Source of the DNA: Nitrobacter sp963807355
GTDB taxonomy: Bacteria; Pseudomonadota; Alphaproteobacteria; Rhizobiales; Xanthobacteraceae
Direction: 5' to 3'
Length of the DNA: 64,000 bases
Assembly: GCA_963807355.1 (NCBI GenBank)
Contig: CAWEBX010000007.1
Coordinates: 254,429 to 318,428 of the forward strand
Part shown: piece after piece, positions 49,257 through 57,517 of the stretch
Numbering within the stretch: the first letter of the stretch is position 1
Layout: each line of letters opens with the position of its first letter
Made by a program: the position numbers and the translations under genes
The notes under the pieces: generated by a model
Databases searched by the model: none
Told to the model about the DNA's origin: nothing
What the model saw: only the letters and a program-made list of their open reading frames with translations

Positions 49257-49757
49257 TTACGCCTCGCCCTCGGTGTCGAACATCGCGGCGGTCATTGCCT
49301 CGGCCGCCGACTTTCCGGCCCAGACCACGAACTGCAGCGCCGGGTAGTAGCGCTCGCAGGCGTGGATCGCGCCTGCCATCATGGTCTCGCACTGCGCGTT
49401 TGACGCAATCAGCCCCTCGGGAAGGACAAGCGCATGGCGGTACATGATCGTTCCGGTCTGGGTCCAGATATCGAAATGGCCGACCCACAATTGCTCGTTG
49501 ATCGCGGCGATCACGCGCTGGGCCTCGCTGCGCCGGGCGACCGGAATCTTCATGTCGAAGGCGCAGGCGAGATGCAACGCATCGATCTCACCCATCCAGG
49601 TGAAGGTGAGGTGATAATCGGTCCAGTTGCCTTTCGAGACGATTGTGATTTCGTCTTCGCCGGAACGCTCGAACGCCCAATCGTTGGTGGCGGCAATGTC
49701 CTCGACCACCGCCAGCGGATTGTTCTTGGAATCGATAGCGCCTTCGAGCAGCGACAT
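49257..49757 (-). CDS. YbjN domain-containing protein
   Basis: A 166-residue protein, intact, starting MSLLEGAIDSKNNPLAVVED at 49757. The YbjN-type fold is suggested by DWAFERSGEDEITIVSKGNW, LHLACAFDMKIP and INEQLWVGHFDIW. YbjN proteins resemble type III secretion chaperones in shape, and in enteric bacteria are linked to motility and stress. Molecular role here unknown. Confidence 0.83.
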   Translation of the reverse strand: MSLLEGAIDSKNNPLAVVEDIAATNDWAFERSGEDEITIVSKGNWTDYHLTFTWMGEIDALHLACAFDMKIPVARRSEAQRVIAAINEQLWVGHFDIWTQTGTIMYRHALVLPEGLIASNAQCETMMAGAIHACERYYPALQFVVWAGKSAAEAMTAAMFDTEGEA

Positions 49758-50012
49758 GCCGTCCCGATCCTTGCTTTTGCTTGTGTTGATACGCACTCAT
49801 AGAACGGCCGGTGCTGGCACGCGGCGGATATCAATCTTTCAGACGATCCATCACACGCGTTGATCGAATGAGGATGATGTTTTGCGCGGATCAAGTGATG
49901 TGATTTGCGGAATCGGCGCAACGCCGCCTGGAGTCCGTCCACAGGCAAAGCGCGCGTCGTCCACAACTGATCGAAAGGAGAGACGGTTTACGCCGTGAAC
50001 AAAACGGACTCG

Positions 50013-50061
50013 GGACTCGCGTTGCGCGAGTCCTGCGGTTGCGACTCGCCTGCCGCGAGTC
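50013..50061. repeat. Tandem hairpins built from GACTCGC units
   Basis: First hairpin GGACTCGCG-ttg-CGCGAGTCC (50013-50033, perfect 9-bp stem). Second GACTCGC-ctgcc-GCGAGTC (50043-50061, perfect 7-bp stem). The two share the same arm sequence, so they are a duplicated palindrome. Confidence 0.6.
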
Positions 50062-50469
50062 CGGCATCATCCGATGATCGACGAAGATTCCGGCGCCGGA
50101 TGATGTCTACACCCTTGGCGATAAACGAGGTTGGTGTGTCGCACGGCTACGCCGCTTGCTCTCAAAGGAACGATCAATCGCTTCATCTTCGAAAATTTTT
50201 TGGATGTTGATCCTTGTTCCAGCAATCTCTCGTTTACGATGCATGGGTACGACCGAAGCGCCTTCTCGGCGCGACCCTGGGTCTGCCTTTTCTCAATTCT
50301 GCCCGACGCGGAAGGATCAGCTTGTCCGACGGCTAAAAGCGACTTACGCGACAGCCGGAGAGTTCGAAAAATTCAGTCCAATTTCTTGTTATTTCGGGCG
50401 TTTGCGGTTAGAACGCCGCCACGTCTCATGGCCCCCGCACCCCTGGAGGCTTGCCGGTGACGTGCAACG

Positions 50470-50496
50470 GGCCGCGATTGCGGCCTTTAACTTTTT
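50470..50496 (+). terminator. Terminator-like hairpin immediately before rplY
   Basis: GGCCGC-gatt-GCGGCC followed by TTTAACTTTTT, ending 19 bp before the rplY ATG on the coding strand. Either the end of an upstream transcript or an attenuator in the rplY leader. Confidence 0.55.
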
Positions 50497-50515
50497 GAAA
50501 AGCAAGGATAAATCG

Positions 50516-51250
50516 ATGGCGACCGTCAGGGAATTGAAGGCGAACGCGCGTCCGAAGAGCGGCAAGGGGGCCGCCCGGGCTGAGCGTCGCGCCGGCCGAG
50601 TGCCGGGCGTGATCTATGGAAACAAGCAGCCCCCGCAGCCGATCTCGGTCGAAGTAGCAGAACTGCGTCAGCGCATTCTGGCAGGCCGTTTCCTGACGAC
50701 GATCTTTGACATCAACCTGGACGGCAAGAAGCATCGCGTGATTCCGCGCGACTTCCATCTCGATCCGGTCAAGGATATGCCGATCCATGTGGACTTCATG
50801 CGACTCGGCGAAGGCGCCACCATCCGCGTCAGCGTTCCGCTTCGCCTGCTGAAGGCGGATGTCGCGCCCGGCGTGAAGCGCGGCGGCACCGTCAATCTCG
50901 TGACCCACGCGATCGATGTCGAGTGCGCGGCTGAAAACATCCCGCAGTTCATCGAGGCCGACGTCGGCGCACTGGAAATCAACCATTCGCTCCATTTGTC
51001 GGACGTTGAGTTGCCGTCCGGCGTGAAACCGCTGGCACGAGAGGACGTCACGTTGGTGACCATCGTGCCGCCGTCAGGCTACGCGGAAGAACTCAAGGCA
51101 GCTGCCGCCGCCGCTGCGGCCGGCACCGCGGCTCCCGCCGCCGGTGCGGCTCCCGCGGCTGCTGCTGCAGGCGCGGCCGCCGGTGGCGCGAAGGCGCCCG
51201 CAGGTGGCGGGGCGAAAACGCCCGCAGGTGGCGGCGACAAAAAGAAGTAA
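50516..51250 (+). CDS. rplY: Ribosomal protein bL25 (CTC-type)
   Basis: 5S rRNA-binding protein of the large subunit. Intact, 244 residues from ATG 50516 (AAGGAT upstream). The N-terminal 5S-binding domain reads VRELKANARPKSGKGAARAE and GRVPGVIYGNKQPP. The CTC-type C-terminal beta domain follows. The last 50 residues are a low-complexity Ala/Pro/Gly tail ending in APAGGG repeats and DKKK. pth follows, the usual order. Confidence 0.94.
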   Translation: MATVRELKANARPKSGKGAARAERRAGRVPGVIYGNKQPPQPISVEVAELRQRILAGRFLTTIFDINLDGKKHRVIPRDFHLDPVKDMPIHVDFMRLGEGATIRVSVPLRLLKADVAPGVKRGGTVNLVTHAIDVECAAENIPQFIEADVGALEINHSLHLSDVELPSGVKPLAREDVTLVTIVPPSGYAEELKAAAAAAAAGTAAPAAGAAPAAAAAGAAAGGAKAPAGGGAKTPAGGGDKKK

Positions 51251-51299
51251 GCGGCCGGTGGAATAGATTTGACATTCGCGACCCCGCCTGCCGAGGTTT

Positions 51300-51354
51300 C
51301 GTAACGCGAATGTCTTACGGCTAACCGGATTCCACTTAGCTGGAAAATGCTCTA
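51300..51354 (-). repeat. Interspersed intergenic repeat, copy 5
   Basis: In reverse orientation it reads TAGAGCATTTTCCAGCTAAG then GGAATCCGGTTAGCCGTAAG and CATTCGCGT, an intermediate between the copies at 33707 and 46521. It lies between rplY and pth. Confidence 0.6.
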
Positions 51355-51367
51355 GGGGATCCGCGTC

Positions 51368-51982
51368 ATGCGCCTGTTCGTCGGACTGGGAAATCCCGGC
51401 ACGAAGTATCAGGGGAATCGACACAACATCGGGTTCATGGTCGTGGACGAGATCGCGCGGCGTCACGGTTTCGCACCGTGGCGCCGCCGCTTTCAGGGCG
51501 AAGCTTCCGAAGGCACGCTCGACCGGGAGCGGGTCATCCTGCTCAAGCCGACGACCTACATGAACAACTCCGGCAACGCGGTTCAGGACGCCGCGCAGTT
51601 TTTCAAGCTGACGCAGGGTGATGTCGTGGTGTTTCACGACGAGATCGAACTCCCGCCGGCCAAGGTTCGCGTCAAGGTCGGTGGTGGCATTGCCGGACAT
51701 AACGGCCTGCGATCGATCTCGGCGCATGTTGGCAACGACTATCGCCGCGTCCGACTAGGCGTCGGTCACCCGGGCATCAAGGAACTGGTGCATGCGCACG
51801 TGCTGAACGACTTCGCCAAAAGCGAACGTCCCTGGGTCGAGGCGCTGGTGGATGTCGTTGCGGAAAACGCGGCGCTGCTCGTCGCTGCCAGGGATTCGGC
51901 ATTCCAGAACAAGGTGCATCTCGCGATGCAGGCGAAGGGATTTGCCGAGAAGGATAAAGAGGACAACAACGGCGCCAAGTAA
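51368..51982 (+). CDS. pth: Peptidyl-tRNA hydrolase
   Basis: Recycles tRNA by cleaving peptidyl-tRNAs released from ribosomes. Intact, 204 residues. LFVGLGNPGTKYQGNRHNIGF holds the catalytic histidine (read here as two motifs, GLGNPG and RHNIGF). The LLKPTTYMNNSG asparagine, the aspartate in VFHDEIELP and the GGGIAGHNGLRSI loop are all in place. It sits between rplY and ychF as in many proteobacteria. Confidence 0.95.
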   Translation: MRLFVGLGNPGTKYQGNRHNIGFMVVDEIARRHGFAPWRRRFQGEASEGTLDRERVILLKPTTYMNNSGNAVQDAAQFFKLTQGDVVVFHDEIELPPAKVRVKVGGGIAGHNGLRSISAHVGNDYRRVRLGVGHPGIKELVHAHVLNDFAKSERPWVEALVDVVAENAALLVAARDSAFQNKVHLAMQAKGFAEKDKEDNNGAK

Positions 51983-52117
51983 AACGGCCAGGTCAAATCG
52001 TCTTCATCGCCAGCGGTCCGGCGATTGGTTCCTCGAAGAAGGTGGATAGGCGGGTTGTGCCCCGCTTATGGCGATCCGGGTCGGTTGCGCAATCCGCGCC
52101 AAATATCGGAATAAATC

Positions 52118-53215
52118 ATGGGTTTCAAATGCGGTATCGTCGGGTTGCCCAATGTCGGCAAGTCGACCCTGTTCAACGCGCTGACGGAAACGGCGGCGGC
52201 GCAGGCGGCGAATTATCCGTTCTGCACCATCGAGCCCAATGTTGGCGCCGTGGCGGTGCCGGATTCGCGCCTCGACGGGCTCGCGGCGATTGCCAAATCG
52301 GCGCAGATCATTCCGACGCAACTGACGTTTGTGGACATCGCCGGTCTGGTGCGCGGCGCGTCCAAAGGTGAAGGGCTCGGCAACCAGTTTCTCGCCAACA
52401 TCCGGGAGGTCGATGCGGTCGCGCATGTGGTGCGCTGTTTTGAGGATTCCGACATTACTCATGTCGAAGGCAAAATCGCGCCGCTCGCGGACATCGAGAC
52501 CATCGAGACCGAACTGATGCTGGCCGATCTCGAAAGCCTCGAGAAGCGCGTCGACAATCTTTCGAAAAAGGCCAAGGGCAACGACAAGGAAGCGAAGGAG
52601 CAGCTCGATCTGGTCGAGCGTGCGCTCATGCTCCTGCGCGACGGCAAGCCGACGCGCGGCATGGAGCGCAAGCCTGAGGAAGAACGCAATTTCCGCATGC
52701 TCGGATTGCTGACCTCAAAGCCGGTGCTCTACGTCTGCAACGTCGAGGAAGGCTCGGCGGCGAGCGGCAACGCCTTCTCGCAAGCCGTGTTCGAACATGC
52801 GGCGAAGGAAGGCGCGGTCGCGGTCGTGATTTCCGCGAAGATTGAGTCCGAGATCGCGACGCTGTCGCGTGAGGAGCGCGCCGATTTCCTTGAGACGCTG
52901 GGGCTGGAAGAGGCGGGTCTCGACCGCCTGATCCGCGCGGGCTACGACCTGCTGCATCTCATCACCTATTTCACAGTAGGTCCGAAGGAAGCGCGCGCCT
53001 GGACCATCACCAAGGGCACCAAGGCCCCAGGTGCGGCGGGCGTCATTCACACCGACTTCGAAAAAGGTTTCATCCGCGCCGAAACCATCGCTTGCGCCGA
53101 CTATATGGCGCTCAATGGCGAAGCAGGCGCACGCGATGCCGGCAAGCTACGGCTGGAAGGAAAAGAATACGTCGTCGCCGACGGCGACGTCATGCATTTC
53201 CGGTTCAATACCTAA
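52118..53215 (+). CDS. ychF: Redox-regulated ribosome-associated ATPase YchF
   Basis: Obg-family P-loop protein that prefers ATP. Intact, 365 residues. Walker A GLPNVGKSTLFNAL; switch region DIAGLVRGASKGEGLGNQFL; the NVEE motif in LYVCNVEEGS in place of the GTPase NKxD explains the ATP preference. The C-terminal TGS domain reads KAPGAAGVIHTDFEKGFIRA. It follows rplY and pth. Confidence 0.96.
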   Translation: MGFKCGIVGLPNVGKSTLFNALTETAAAQAANYPFCTIEPNVGAVAVPDSRLDGLAAIAKSAQIIPTQLTFVDIAGLVRGASKGEGLGNQFLANIREVDAVAHVVRCFEDSDITHVEGKIAPLADIETIETELMLADLESLEKRVDNLSKKAKGNDKEAKEQLDLVERALMLLRDGKPTRGMERKPEEERNFRMLGLLTSKPVLYVCNVEEGSAASGNAFSQAVFEHAAKEGAVAVVISAKIESEIATLSREERADFLETLGLEEAGLDRLIRAGYDLLHLITYFTVGPKEARAWTITKGTKAPGAAGVIHTDFEKGFIRAETIACADYMALNGEAGARDAGKLRLEGKEYVVADGDVMHFRFNT

Positions 53216-53220
53216 AGTCC

Positions 53221-53239
53221 GATTCAACTGCGTTGAATC
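53221..53239 (+). terminator. Hairpin after ychF
   Basis: GATTCAAC-tgc-GTTGAATC, a perfect 8-bp stem starting 5 bp after the ychF stop. No strong T-run follows, so termination activity is uncertain; a similar hairpin is a common dispersed motif in this group. Confidence 0.45.
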
Positions 53240-53263
53240 AAGCTTTGCTTAATTCTTCCGGCT

Positions 53264-53376
53264 GAGCATGCTCTCATCCGGACCGGTTTTCACGTTGCGC
53301 TGGCGCGGCCCTTCGAGTCGGGATCATGCTCAGGGCATGAATCCCGAAAGAAAACCGATCCTCGGATCGGATCATG
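53264..53376. repeat. REP-like intergenic segment with AGCATG/CATGCT palindromes
   Basis: Contains GAGCATGCTC, GGATCATGCTC, AATCCCGAAAG, AAAACCGATC and GGATCATGCT. These words also occur in the repeat at 62682 and suggest a second, related repeat family. It fills the gap between ychF and the DUF4282-like gene. Confidence 0.5.
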
Positions 53377-53674
53377 CTACGACCGGGTCGCGCCCTGATC
53401 GCGAATAGCACCGAGATGTTCGTTGATACGAAATACGATCAGGATCGAATTCGGCTGCGATCCGCGAAAACACGATGCCAACGAGGACGCCGGCGACATT
53501 CAGAAGGATCGTGATGAAACCACTAAAGGGACTGACGGCCATCGAGGTCAGGCCCGCGAAGATGCCGGATAATCCCGACAGCACGATCAGGACAATGACC
53601 AGCCAATAAAATACCTTGATGATGGTGGGCGTGATGAAGCGATCCCACTGAAACAGATCCCGGATTTCAAACAT
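53377..53674 (-). CDS. DUF4282-type small membrane protein (one frameshift)
   Basis: Begins MFEIRDLFQWDRFITPTIIK. Two transmembrane helices follow (VFYWLVIVLIVLSGLSGIF and FITILLNVAGVLVGIVF), then RIAAEFDPDRI. After a shift near 53445 the frame ends VFRINEHLGAIRDQ and stops at 53377, about 98 residues. The layout, with a FDW-like start and two helices, fits DUF4282. Function unknown. Confidence 0.75.
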
Positions 53675-53830
53675 TTGCCGTTCCCCTCGCGCGTCGCGCG
53701 GCCGTCATAAGCCGGGCGGCACTTACCCCAAGGGCCGCTCCCGGCAAGCTCGCGCCGCGGCATGCTGACGTACGGGTTGAGATTGCTGCAAATAGCGGCC
53801 ACAATCGGGCGTCCTTCGACAGGTCTCGCC

Positions 53831-54292
53831 ATGACCCTGACATTTGAAGATTTCCCCCTCGGCCATTTCGGCACTTTCGGGCCGCGGCATGTCAGTCGTG
53901 ACGAAATCATCGCATTCGCATCCGAGTTCGATCCGCAGCCCATGCATCTCGATGAGGCGGCGGCGAAGCATACCATGCTGCGCGGGCTATCGGGTTCGGG
54001 CTGGCATTTGTGTTCGCTTATGATGCGCATGATGTTTGACGGCTATATCGGACGGACCGCTTCGCTCGGCTCTCCCGGCGTTGATGAAGTCCGCTGGCTG
54101 TCGCCGCTGCGGCCGGGCGACGATCTGATGCTGGACGTCGATGTGACTGCGGCGCGGGCGTCGCGCAGCCGTCCGGAGATGGGAATCGTGACCTTCGCGA
54201 TGCGCATGCGCAATGCTTCCGGCCAGGTATTGCTCGAGGCGGTGTCTCGGATCATGATCCGGCGCCGTGCGGAGCAGACGGCGCGGAGCTGA
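53831..54292 (+). CDS. MaoC-like (R)-hydratase-fold protein, first of tandem pair
   Basis: A 153-residue hot-dog-fold protein, intact. The hydratase-like motif ASEFDPQPMHLDEAAA carries the Asp/His pair of MaoC enoyl-CoA hydratases. ATG 53831 (MTLTFEDFPLGHFGTFG). The next gene starts 4 bp after its stop and encodes a homologue, so the pair probably forms a heterodimer or one double-hot-dog unit. The acyl substrate is unknown. Confidence 0.87.
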   Translation: MTLTFEDFPLGHFGTFGPRHVSRDEIIAFASEFDPQPMHLDEAAAKHTMLRGLSGSGWHLCSLMMRMMFDGYIGRTASLGSPGVDEVRWLSPLRPGDDLMLDVDVTAARASRSRPEMGIVTFAMRMRNASGQVLLEAVSRIMIRRRAEQTARS

Positions 54293-54296
54293 ACCC

Positions 54297-54779
54297 TTGG
54301 GTTATTTCGAAGACATGGGGGTCGGGCAGCGTCGTGATCTCGGTTCGTTTATCTTCACCGGCGATCTCATCAAGACATTCGCGTCACAATTCGACCCGCA
54401 GCCGTTTCACCTCGACGATGATGAGGGCCGCAAATCACTGTTCGGCGGTCTGGCAGCCTCCGGCTGGCATGTCGTTTCGGTTTGGATGAAGCTGATGGTC
54501 GCGCACAGTCAGCGTGAGGCGGCGGAAGCCGCCGCGCGCGGCGAAAAGCCGGGGATGTGGGGGCCGTCGCCCGGATTTCGCGACCTGCGCTGGCTGAAAC
54601 CGGTACTGGCGGGGGATACTGTCAGTTATGCCAGCGAAGTCGAATGGCTGAGAGCCTCCCGCTCTCGTCCGGAATGGGGCGTTATGCAAATACGTAACAC
54701 CGGCACGAACCAGCGTGGCGAACTGGTCTTTTCCTTTTTGGGCTCAGTTTTCGTGCCGCGCCGGCTTCCGCAGGATTGA
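54297..54779 (+). CDS. MaoC-like hydratase-fold protein, second of tandem pair
   Basis: About 160 residues from an inferred TTG at 54297 (LGYFEDMGVGQRRDLG); a later ATG would remove the conserved YFEDM start. The motif ASQFDPQPFHLDDDEG matches that of the preceding gene. The remainder has WLKPVLAGDTVSYASEV and FSFLGSVFVPR. Intact. Confidence 0.85.
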   Translation: MGYFEDMGVGQRRDLGSFIFTGDLIKTFASQFDPQPFHLDDDEGRKSLFGGLAASGWHVVSVWMKLMVAHSQREAAEAAARGEKPGMWGPSPGFRDLRWLKPVLAGDTVSYASEVEWLRASRSRPEWGVMQIRNTGTNQRGELVFSFLGSVFVPRRLPQD

Positions 54780-54899
54780 GGGGTTGCACGATTGACCTAG
54801 TTTGGAGGAATTTTATTCGAAAACGAGCCTCTTTTAAGGAATTGTGAACCCTCAGACAGTCTTGTCGAAACGCGTCAGGGTAAGGGGCAGGGGGACGCC

Positions 54900-55052
54900 A
54901 TGGCAGATCGCGCTGGATTGAAGATCGTCGGCTTGCTGTTCGCGAGCGTGACGCTGGCCGTGACGCTCGCAACGTGGACCGTGGTGAAGCGCTACTCAGA
55001 TGGCGTATATTCGCTGGACAGTGTTGCAGTCGCGCACATCCCCGCTCGCTGA
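54900..55052 (+). CDS. Small single-span membrane protein (50 aa)
   Basis: ATG 54900 has a strong purine-rich Shine-Dalgarno (AGGGGCAGGGGG) just upstream. The protein begins MADRAGLKIVG, has one hydrophobic helix (LLFASVTLAVTLATWTVV), then KRYSDGVYSLD and ends AHIPAR. It lies between the MaoC pair and ubiK. The clean start signal and typical N-in helix make it a real small gene candidate. Function unknown. Confidence 0.6.
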   Translation: MADRAGLKIVGLLFASVTLAVTLATWTVVKRYSDGVYSLDSVAVAHIPAR

Positions 55053-55071
55053 CCCCTGCTGAAACATCCGT

Positions 55072-55329
55072 TCAGCCGGCCGGGCCAAGCCTGGCTTCAA
55101 GCGCGGTGATACGTTCCTTCAGCGTCTCATTGTCCTCGCGCGCAAGCCGCGCCATCTCCTTCACAGCCTCGAACTCCTCGCGCTTGACCAAATTGAGATC
55201 GCGCAGGATCTTCTCTGCCTGATGGCGGACTACCGCGTCGACCTCACGCTTGAGCCCCTGAGCCACCCCGGCGGTATCGTTCATAAGCCGTCCAATCTCG
55301 TCGAAAAACCGGTTGCTGGTCTGGGTCAT
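55072..55329 (-). CDS. UbiK-like ubiquinone biosynthesis accessory factor (BMFP domain)
   Basis: An 85-residue helical protein, intact. SNRFFDEIGRLMNDTAGVAQ opens the family pattern, and the C-terminal coiled coil is VKREEFEAVKEMARLAREDN followed by LEARLG. UbiK proteins bind membranes and help the aerobic Coq/Ubi complex. Related BMFP proteins fuse membranes in vitro. Confidence 0.85.
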   Translation of the reverse strand: MTQTSNRFFDEIGRLMNDTAGVAQGLKREVDAVVRHQAEKILRDLNLVKREEFEAVKEMARLAREDNETLKERITALEARLGPAG

Positions 55330-55531
55330 CTACTATCTCCGGTTAGCGGCAAGATCGCCATGTCACCGAGAGAGAATGGCGATCCCGACACGGCAGTTCA
55401 AGCCCGCTTGATCTTTCGAACCGCCGCAAGCCTTGTTGGGGTCGGATTTCCCTTGCAATCGTTACGGGGTCGTTCGAGAGGTGGATGCCCACGGCAAGCG
55501 CGGGCATGACGCCTTGGATAGAACGAATCCG

Positions 55532-56397
55532 ATGTTTCTCCGCATCACCTATCCTGTCTTCGATCCCGTTGCCATTTCGCTCGGTCCGATCGCGATCCGC
55601 TGGTATGCGCTGGCTTATATCGGCGGTATCATGCTCGGCTGGCTTTATGCGCGGGCGTTGCTCAGGAGCGAGAAGCTCTGGGGGGACCGGCGCCGATCTC
55701 GGTGGTGCAGCTCGACGATTTTATCCTGTGGGTGACGATCGGCATCATCGTCGGCGGCCGCGTCGGCTATGTGCTGTTCTACAATCTGGATTTCTTCATC
55801 CACCATCCCGCCCAGATCTTTCAGCTCTGGAACGGCGGCATGTCGTTCCACGGCGGCTTCATGGGCTGCGTCGCGGCGGTGATCCTGTTCTGCCGCAGGC
55901 ACGGCCTGCCTATCCTGTCGCTCGGGGACGTCGCCACCGCGGTCGGGCCGATCGGCCTTTTTCTTGGCCGTATCGCCAACTTCATCAACAGCGAATTGTG
56001 GGGGCGTCCGGCTGACCCGAGCCTGCCCTGGGCCATGGTGTTTCCTAACGGCGGCCCGCTGCCGCGGCATCCGAGCCAGCTTTACGAGGCCACGCTCGAG
56101 GGGCTGGTACTGTTCACGATCCTCGCGCTGATGATCCGCTTCGGCGCGCTCAAGCGGCCGGGCCTGATTCTTGGCAGCTTCATCACGCTGTACGCGCTGG
56201 CGCGGATTGTCGCCGAATTCTTTCGCGAGCCGGATCCACAGCTCGGATTTCTGTGGGGCGGATTGACCATGGGAATGCTATTGTCGATACCGATGGTTAT
56301 CGCTGGACTCGCCATTGTCTATGCCGCCTGGTCCCGCGGTTCGCGGGCGTCAGACGCACGAGCGATTGCGAATCCGGGCAAGGTCGATCGTGGCTGA
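55532..56397 (+). CDS. lgt: Prolipoprotein diacylglyceryl transferase (one frameshift)
   Basis: First enzyme of lipoprotein modification, moving diacylglycerol to the lipobox cysteine. Start MFLRITYPVFDPVAISLGPI at 55532. After a shift near 55685 (a G-run) come WNGGMSFHGGFMG, GRIANFINSELWGRP (Lgt signature), RHPSQLYEA and ALARIVAEFFREPD. Seven membrane helices fit the family. Stop at 56397 overlaps the GTG of the methyltransferase gene. Confidence 0.95.
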
Positions 56398-57517
56398 ACC
56401 TTCTCCGCTGCTGGCCGACATCAAGAAGCTGATCAAGACGTCCGGTCCGCTGCCGGTCTGGCGCTACATGCAGCTTTGCCTGACCCATCCCGAGCACGGT
56501 TACTATATCTCGCGCGACCCATTCGGGCGCGAGGGTGATTTCATCACGTCGCCCGAAGTCAGCCAGATGTTCGGCGAACTGCTCGGGTTGTGGGGCGCCT
56601 CGGTGTGGCGGTCGATCGGCTCTCCGGCCACGCTGCGGCTGATCGAGTTCGGTCCCGGCCGCGGCACCATGATGGCGGATGCGCTGCGCGCGTTGCGGGT
56701 GCTGCCACCGATGTATCATGCGCTCAGCGTCCATCTGGTCGAGATCAATCCGGTGCTGCGGGAAAAGCAGAAGGCGACACTGTCTAGCGGCCGAACGATC
56801 CAGTGGCACGCGAGCCTCGACGAGGTGCCGAAGGGACCGGCGATCATTTTCGCCAACGAATACTTCGACGTGCTTCCGATCCATCAGATGGTCAAGCGCG
56901 ACGACGGCTGGCACGAGCGGGTCGTCGACATCGACGGCAGCGGTCAGCTCGTGTTCGGCGCTAACGCCGCGCCAACGCCGCGCTTCGACATGCTGCTGCC
57001 GCCGCTGGTGCGCGCGGCGCCGGTTGGGGCCATTTTCGAGTGGCGGCCGGACGCCGAGATCATGTCCATCGCAACCCGCGTTCGCGATCACGGCGGCGCC
57101 GCGCTGATCATCGATTACGGCCATGTGCGCAGCGACGCCGGCGATACCTTCCAGGCCATCGCAAGACACAGCTTCGCCGATCCGCTGAAATTTCCCGGTC
57201 AGGTCGATGTCACCGCCCATGTCGATTTCCAGGCACTCGCCCGCGCCGCCGAGGATGTCGGCGCCCGCGTGCACGGACCGGTGACGCAAGGGGAATTCCT
57301 GCAACGCCTCGGCATCGAAGCCCGCGCCGTCAGCCTGATGGCGAAGGCGACCCCTGAGGTCTCGGAGAACATCTCGACGGCGCTGAAACGTCTGACCGAA
57401 GGCGGTCGCAGCGGCATGGGATCGATGTTCAAGGTGATTGGCGTTTCCGATTCCAGCCTCACCGAGTTGGTGGGACTGAGCGATCAGGAGCGGCCCGGCG
57501 GGACCAAGGCGCCATGA
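56390..57517 (+). CDS. SAM-dependent methyltransferase, MidA/NDUFAF7 family
   Basis: About 375 residues, intact. A GTG start at 56390 (VAEPSPLLADIKKLIK) overlaps the lgt stop. Family signatures: FGREGDFITSPEVSQMFGE, then EFGPGRGTMMADALRAL (SAM loop), FANEYFDVLPIHQM, and IIDYGHV. In mitochondria the homologue methylates an arginine of a complex I subunit; a similar role for bacterial complex I is an inference. pgeF follows with a 4-bp overlap. Confidence 0.9.
   Translation: MAEPSPLLADIKKLIKTSGPLPVWRYMQLCLTHPEHGYYISRDPFGREGDFITSPEVSQMFGELLGLWGASVWRSIGSPATLRLIEFGPGRGTMMADALRALRVLPPMYHALSVHLVEINPVLREKQKATLSSGRTIQWHASLDEVPKGPAIIFANEYFDVLPIHQMVKRDDGWHERVVDIDGSGQLVFGANAAPTPRFDMLLPPLVRAAPVGAIFEWRPDAEIMSIATRVRDHGGAALIIDYGHVRSDAGDTFQAIARHSFADPLKFPGQVDVTAHVDFQALARAAEDVGARVHGPVTQGEFLQRLGIEARAVSLMAKATPEVSENISTALKRLTEGGRSGMGSMFKVIGVSDSSLTELVGLSDQERPGGTKAP

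Larger units (their letters stand above)
49758..50515. other. Long intergenic region upstream of rplY, rich in hairpins
   Basis: About 760 bp without a supported gene. It holds two tandem hairpins (50013-50061), a T-run (ATTTTTTGG near 50200) and a terminator-like hairpin just before rplY. Open frames across it have no start signals or recognisable sequence. It could contain a small RNA. Confidence 0.5.
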
